Shown here: positions 62,501 through 64,000 of the stretch, one piece after another
Numbering within the stretch: the stretch's first letter is position 1
How the letters are laid out: the number at the start of each line of letters is the position of its first letter
IMG/VR virus record: IMGVR_UViG_3300032288_003086
Span: 1 to 64,000 of that record
Strand: one strand, 5' to 3'
Source: a virus
Length of the DNA: 64,000 nucleotides
Program-made: the position numbers and the translations under genes
The notes under the pieces: generated by a model
The model's database searches: none
What the model saw: only the letters and a program-made list of their open reading frames with translations
Told to the model about the DNA's origin: nothing

Positions 62501-64000
62501 CCTGCACAAATATGCCCAGAATCAGTATGTGACATTCAGGGATAAGTTTCAAAGCCTGGGATTGGATGAGACACATATTCCATTGTATGTGACAGATGTA
62601 TTTGATGAAGAGGCTCAGGTATTCCAGAATGCAAATCCAACCACTGTTCTCAGGGAGTTCTTCTTCAATAACTGGATAAACTCTCTTTCATTGAACCAGA
62701 TCTTTGATGGTCCAGTAGCGGTGGGTGTAAAGAACTTTGCCAACTTCTTCAAACGCCAGAAGGCTGGTGCTGCTGCTGGTCCTAGCTTATTCAATCCCCA
62801 TGTGAACAAATATGGTGTGAGTAAGACATACAGGGCTGCTGTGATAAAAGAGATTGTCATGTATCTAGATGACTCTGATCTTACCAAGCCTGCGAGCTTC
62901 ACTCCTTACTATGAGAAGGGTGACAAGCGCAATGTAGAAGTGAAGATGATTGATGGTCAGTCCTACAATACCATTGCTAGGATGGTCAATGTGGCTGACA
63001 GCAGGGGAAGGCTTGACAATGAATCTTACAGAATGCTTAAGCGCATGATGTATGAAACAGAAGACACTTCCCAGTATGCTAAGAATGTACGCAAACTCAA
63101 CAAGAGAGGTATTGTCTTCAACAGCTTGAAGACTGTGACTGCAGGTCGTATTGAATACGTCAAACAGTCAGAGCATACTATTATGAGAAAAGATGTCAGT
63201 ACTCTCAAAGAGGGTGTTGACTATAATACTGCCATGCAAGAGCTGGATGTACTCTATGATCGCATCATGGATTATAGTTATATGCTGCAGGCTGGCAGGG
63301 ATGAGATGGTGTTTGATCCTTCAAACAACAGGGAAAGGCTTGTATCTGAATTATACAAAGAAGCTGTGACCCAGGCTCATTCTTATTTCGAGCCCATACC
63401 TCAACATGCATTCATGCATCACATGCTCAATTCCATGGAACTCCATAGGATTGACCAGATGTTTGATCCTAATGCAAGTAAGAAGATGACCATCAATCCT
63501 GTGGAGGTTGACTTACAACCTTCTACTACAGGAATGACTTATTACAACCTTGATCAGGCAGTAATGGATCTACCTAATGAATTCACATTCATCCAGGTCT
63601 CTACTGAAAAGGATGCCAACATGGTTACCCAAGGTATCCAACAGAAGCTGTTGCTTGCTGCACAGATTGCCGCGGAGAATCCTGAGTATGCCTCTATCAA
63701 GGATGACATAAACACATACAACACAGGTCTTGCCCAGATGGTGAAGACCCAGTTGAAAGTGCTTCAAAGGATGTTCAACACCAAAGACACAGAGGTGATA
63801 GGTAAGATCTATCAGGTCATCTCTGCAGGTCTTAAGCAGCAAGGTGCGGACAGTACCATACTCCAGTACTTTGAACTGAATCCAAATGGTAGTCCCAAGT
63901 ACAATCCAAATTTGATGGTTGTGCAGTCCACCATTGCCAACTACTTCTTTTCAATATTCAACAATAACCTGTTTGATAAAAAGATAGCAGGTAGGAAGTA
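56583..64000 (+). CDS. Giant virion protein with zincin motif and virion RNA polymerase-like region, 3' end cut (>2472 aa)
   Basis: Open without a stop from the ATG at 56583 to the window end (2472 codons so far). A zincin-type HExxH occurs as H1009-E-G-F-H1013 (in VAYHEGFHGIFRKVL), with E1080/E1081 in YEEYLADSFADFM as likely third ligand, so a metallopeptidase-like domain spans about 990-1095. From about residue 2020, FFFNNWINSLSLNQIF then GPVAVGVKNFANFFKRQKAG, and near 2335 QVSTEKDANMVTQGIQQKLL, recall segments I know from crAss-type virion RNA polymerases, which enter the cell with the DNA and transcribe early genes. The polymerase DxDxD metal motif is not in the visible part and would lie beyond the window. 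Polymerase identity is an inference. The start follows the previous stop by six bases. Confidence 0.6.
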   Translation, partial: MSCFVPYDSLQNTLLAAYRSDFNKFKELSAVIGSVMGTSLSPEAKIHAVWFYAGFVDTAAQNIPELQTQQWSDGAYRKLHNYLKPFLNGEQAFDYDMLLGKINELLAPVTPEVTPAPAAPVEVIESDDRSLSERINDAIAETSQITESDLSSHVNDIIKMITDNAVELNEVVLDPQTTAVGNMLKYLKEVLSKREDSSTKVSVLENVNYAIDNMLQSATQGSKYFDLAAVEGISMHNGYPIKIVTKPNGENIQVVYSPEKGIDVYWSPGTQEHLEPYIQDKSDHATKVFPQKDNLYVTNPNTGALRIQPDQLFTGVSIPYENDKIQGERAEAISQNAPIGAPFQSSVTVRAHTNTVELNASRVERLAQEYPDVNRTLETMERPNQREMLRNGNGPIITLYRPVSGFTIRINDQLGNNGFDLDTLANLAIVYPDNSVVPFDINNTEHVNILRANVETKTGPETYGSMTDNQFEQLKESLIRYKAFEKEVMERMEQENSSDVDIKDIFNRYYNLSNNIQTSELISDAKPKTSLREFIEENDGSLPVMLQSTDQENAQPYSGRIYIVLRKQKGVWTIESTLPKNTVIVGRDGTKYRSIENYLKSEGVDYTQEITSNFGNNQAVYLSFQYVGNRLNPRIIPLMYDKRVRNSKDAVDFASSLVYSFMQASIKEGNTATADLNNILWGFDVMDDTRAQFTVLKEVGGKKTYGIRFFGLPELQNNDPERAEMLDKKGKNYDIEFSSDMMNSLFTALDQMIKEAGVKIPENASVKQLNMSAMEAMNILGSEHALVKKISDLVQDLSADIKRKYAQTMTKHDSDVHDGDLAMPIFTSKFKDFSMFDGNIMKVKRRTEKTDILDAYDRLETNDQKKLTVTANESSTRVLSSIPNRLLEEPMKEAPYSAPIQVPKPARKVLVDPTSVENPLNQPVNLNEIDEQNNENPFSLVEDIESFLTLSNEDFSSEIQAMKDLMPDAFTFVSTGLNGMNVDGHVLGYMQDMFIYLNETLRAKGVAYHEGFHGIFRKVLSKSQQDFYLNKVEEALGGYKTDDKGKYISVRGKKIYANDFRQRRKYGHLNDDQIRFLIYEEYLADSFADFMGTNKVPRTWMQKLFAYLKKLLNLFKKGGRIDNLFYDISLGKFRNAPIIDNQGPNMEKVYSLDFRGIPMAYVETTGKVITNNQIIGSEISLEVKDFILQGMAALSIKNPDMSASQLFDLARMEVLKMKDINTLISQSPEQEAEILAKYGEEFATARWLLGAMLEGETFTYRNLTNAQEYDNQATTSKKQNDIVIANLKRLKSTVIEEYNKLEDLEDVADDENFEEDFNKQDEEVEIKDSFYEGAGFVGIKPNEGNAAFRRMIRLITYEEIDPVLGIKVRRMVNSALIFSTITKIASTESKGNAIQAISDKIQELDSQIKYFRENVQSKLPNPNVIPISYDKAIKLRDSLKAVYDTIDNIVGLNEDFEATRNEHVLKQFSTVFSKTNIKLIQAEVTTEIEFDQNKKPVPVPTPESAVSDIVTLYDINKIRSSLRDSILSIDMTKDQAKPHLQKLRELAKLLNITKQSAIDNMLDTFFTDSGVINDHAFRNFIDDVYITLSAFNLDIPYSLLYNAIGHTVYMAMGKNLAMFPQNSDFRRSLSLNKDFFQDFSKVKHDFWYHNLVNAIEASVEASNESKMRMNNEALTTALKRFTTPYVAAYGEYIIKHDPTIAGSSTKNANGDTIYKYVDPNKEMIILQKLKSFDNIEEGLAAVLNDGFEHFYENNPMLDTNDPEVRAFLQNMRMEVFAGFQQRFNMPDGGVKMGDPRTFKDIDDAAFLMSMLSLFVSQERIYVPETKSYITSFKRILTVYEATGTSMVTNGVLRRYFDNASGNVLSENGRPKYLWDLVNVLKQEYELIRTNYEQERTNDANTKKYLNYNINSAIDEKTGFPKDRGFRFNVLADFADANPDLAKELIMAAKEGLSFDAIMASKSEKVLVDDMLNNLHKYAQNQYVTFRDKFQSLGLDETHIPLYVTDVFDEEAQVFQNANPTTVLREFFFNNWINSLSLNQIFDGPVAVGVKNFANFFKRQKAGAAAGPSLFNPHVNKYGVSKTYRAAVIKEIVMYLDDSDLTKPASFTPYYEKGDKRNVEVKMIDGQSYNTIARMVNVADSRGRLDNESYRMLKRMMYETEDTSQYAKNVRKLNKRGIVFNSLKTVTAGRIEYVKQSEHTIMRKDVSTLKEGVDYNTAMQELDVLYDRIMDYSYMLQAGRDEMVFDPSNNRERLVSELYKEAVTQAHSYFEPIPQHAFMHHMLNSMELHRIDQMFDPNASKKMTINPVEVDLQPSTTGMTYYNLDQAVMDLPNEFTFIQVSTEKDANMVTQGIQQKLLLAAQIAAENPEYASIKDDINTYNTGLAQMVKTQLKVLQRMFNTKDTEVIGKIYQVISAGLKQQGADSTILQYFELNPNGSPKYNPNLMVVQSTIANYFFSIFNNNLFDKKIAGRK

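Noticed and set aside
1-64000. Reassigned stop codon, as in some crAss-like phages
   Set aside because: Genes end naturally at TAG (1744), TAA and TGA (9197, 32080, 39246, 45567), and no conserved domain is broken by an in-frame stop.
1-64000. tRNA genes, integrase, attachment sites or insertion sequences
   Set aside because: No gap is large enough for a tRNA cluster, no cloverleaf-like arms were noticed in the gaps, and no transposase or integrase motif appears in the proteins.

Overview
The window is a late (virion and lysis) gene block of a tailed double-stranded DNA phage. All 39 supported coding sequences are on the + strand, packed with gaps of 0-110 bases, and no stretch over 120 bases lacks a gene. 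Gene content and order fit a crAss-like (Crassvirales-type) podovirus or a close relative infecting a Bacteroidota host: portal, acidic scaffold-like protein, major capsid protein, head fibres, connector/ring-type proteins, very large tail protein, then a run of 920 to more than 2,470-residue proteins of the kind such phages package in the virion. Bacteroidota as host is also suggested by the lack of Shine-Dalgarno sequences, A-rich leaders and a lipoprotein with a Bacteroidota-like export signal. The family assignment rests on recognising sequence patterns, not on a database search. Genes end in TAG, TAA and TGA, so the standard bacterial code is used.

Layout. 2-4720: portal (5' end cut off), scaffold candidate and major capsid protein, closed by a strong terminator. 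4800-8118: two probable capsid-anchored decoration or fibre proteins sharing an N-terminal tag, one with collagen-like segments around a carbohydrate-binding-like domain, then two small proteins. 8181-10473: two conserved structural proteins and a complete ferritin with a full ferroxidase centre. 10548-11903: a monocistronic, probably abundant structural protein with its own promoter and terminator. 12010-26519: a 14-kb tail-fibre/adhesin region rich in cysteine, fibronectin-III-like sandwiches, paralogues and tandem repeats. 26571-28449: a secreted protein, a surface-type lipoprotein and a holin candidate. 28559-31386: two more adhesin-like proteins, which separate the holin from the lysozyme. 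31499-34413: a conserved protein, GH24 lysozyme and two ring/connector-type proteins. 34420-39246: the 1,608-residue muzzle/stabilization-like tail protein. 39243-64000: six very large virion or ejection proteins. The first carries a transglycosylase-like domain. The last, cut by the window end, carries an HExxH zincin motif and regions that resemble crAss-type virion RNA polymerase.

Regulation. A recurring element close to GTATATTATA lies 8-37 bases upstream of several operon-leading genes. At three of them a small inverted repeat ends one or two bases before the ATG. A second recurring element, AAAACCAAC, lies 5-12 bases before four start codons. Two long intrinsic terminators insulate the capsid gene and the 451-residue structural gene. 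Many neighbours are joined by TAATG or ATGA overlaps.
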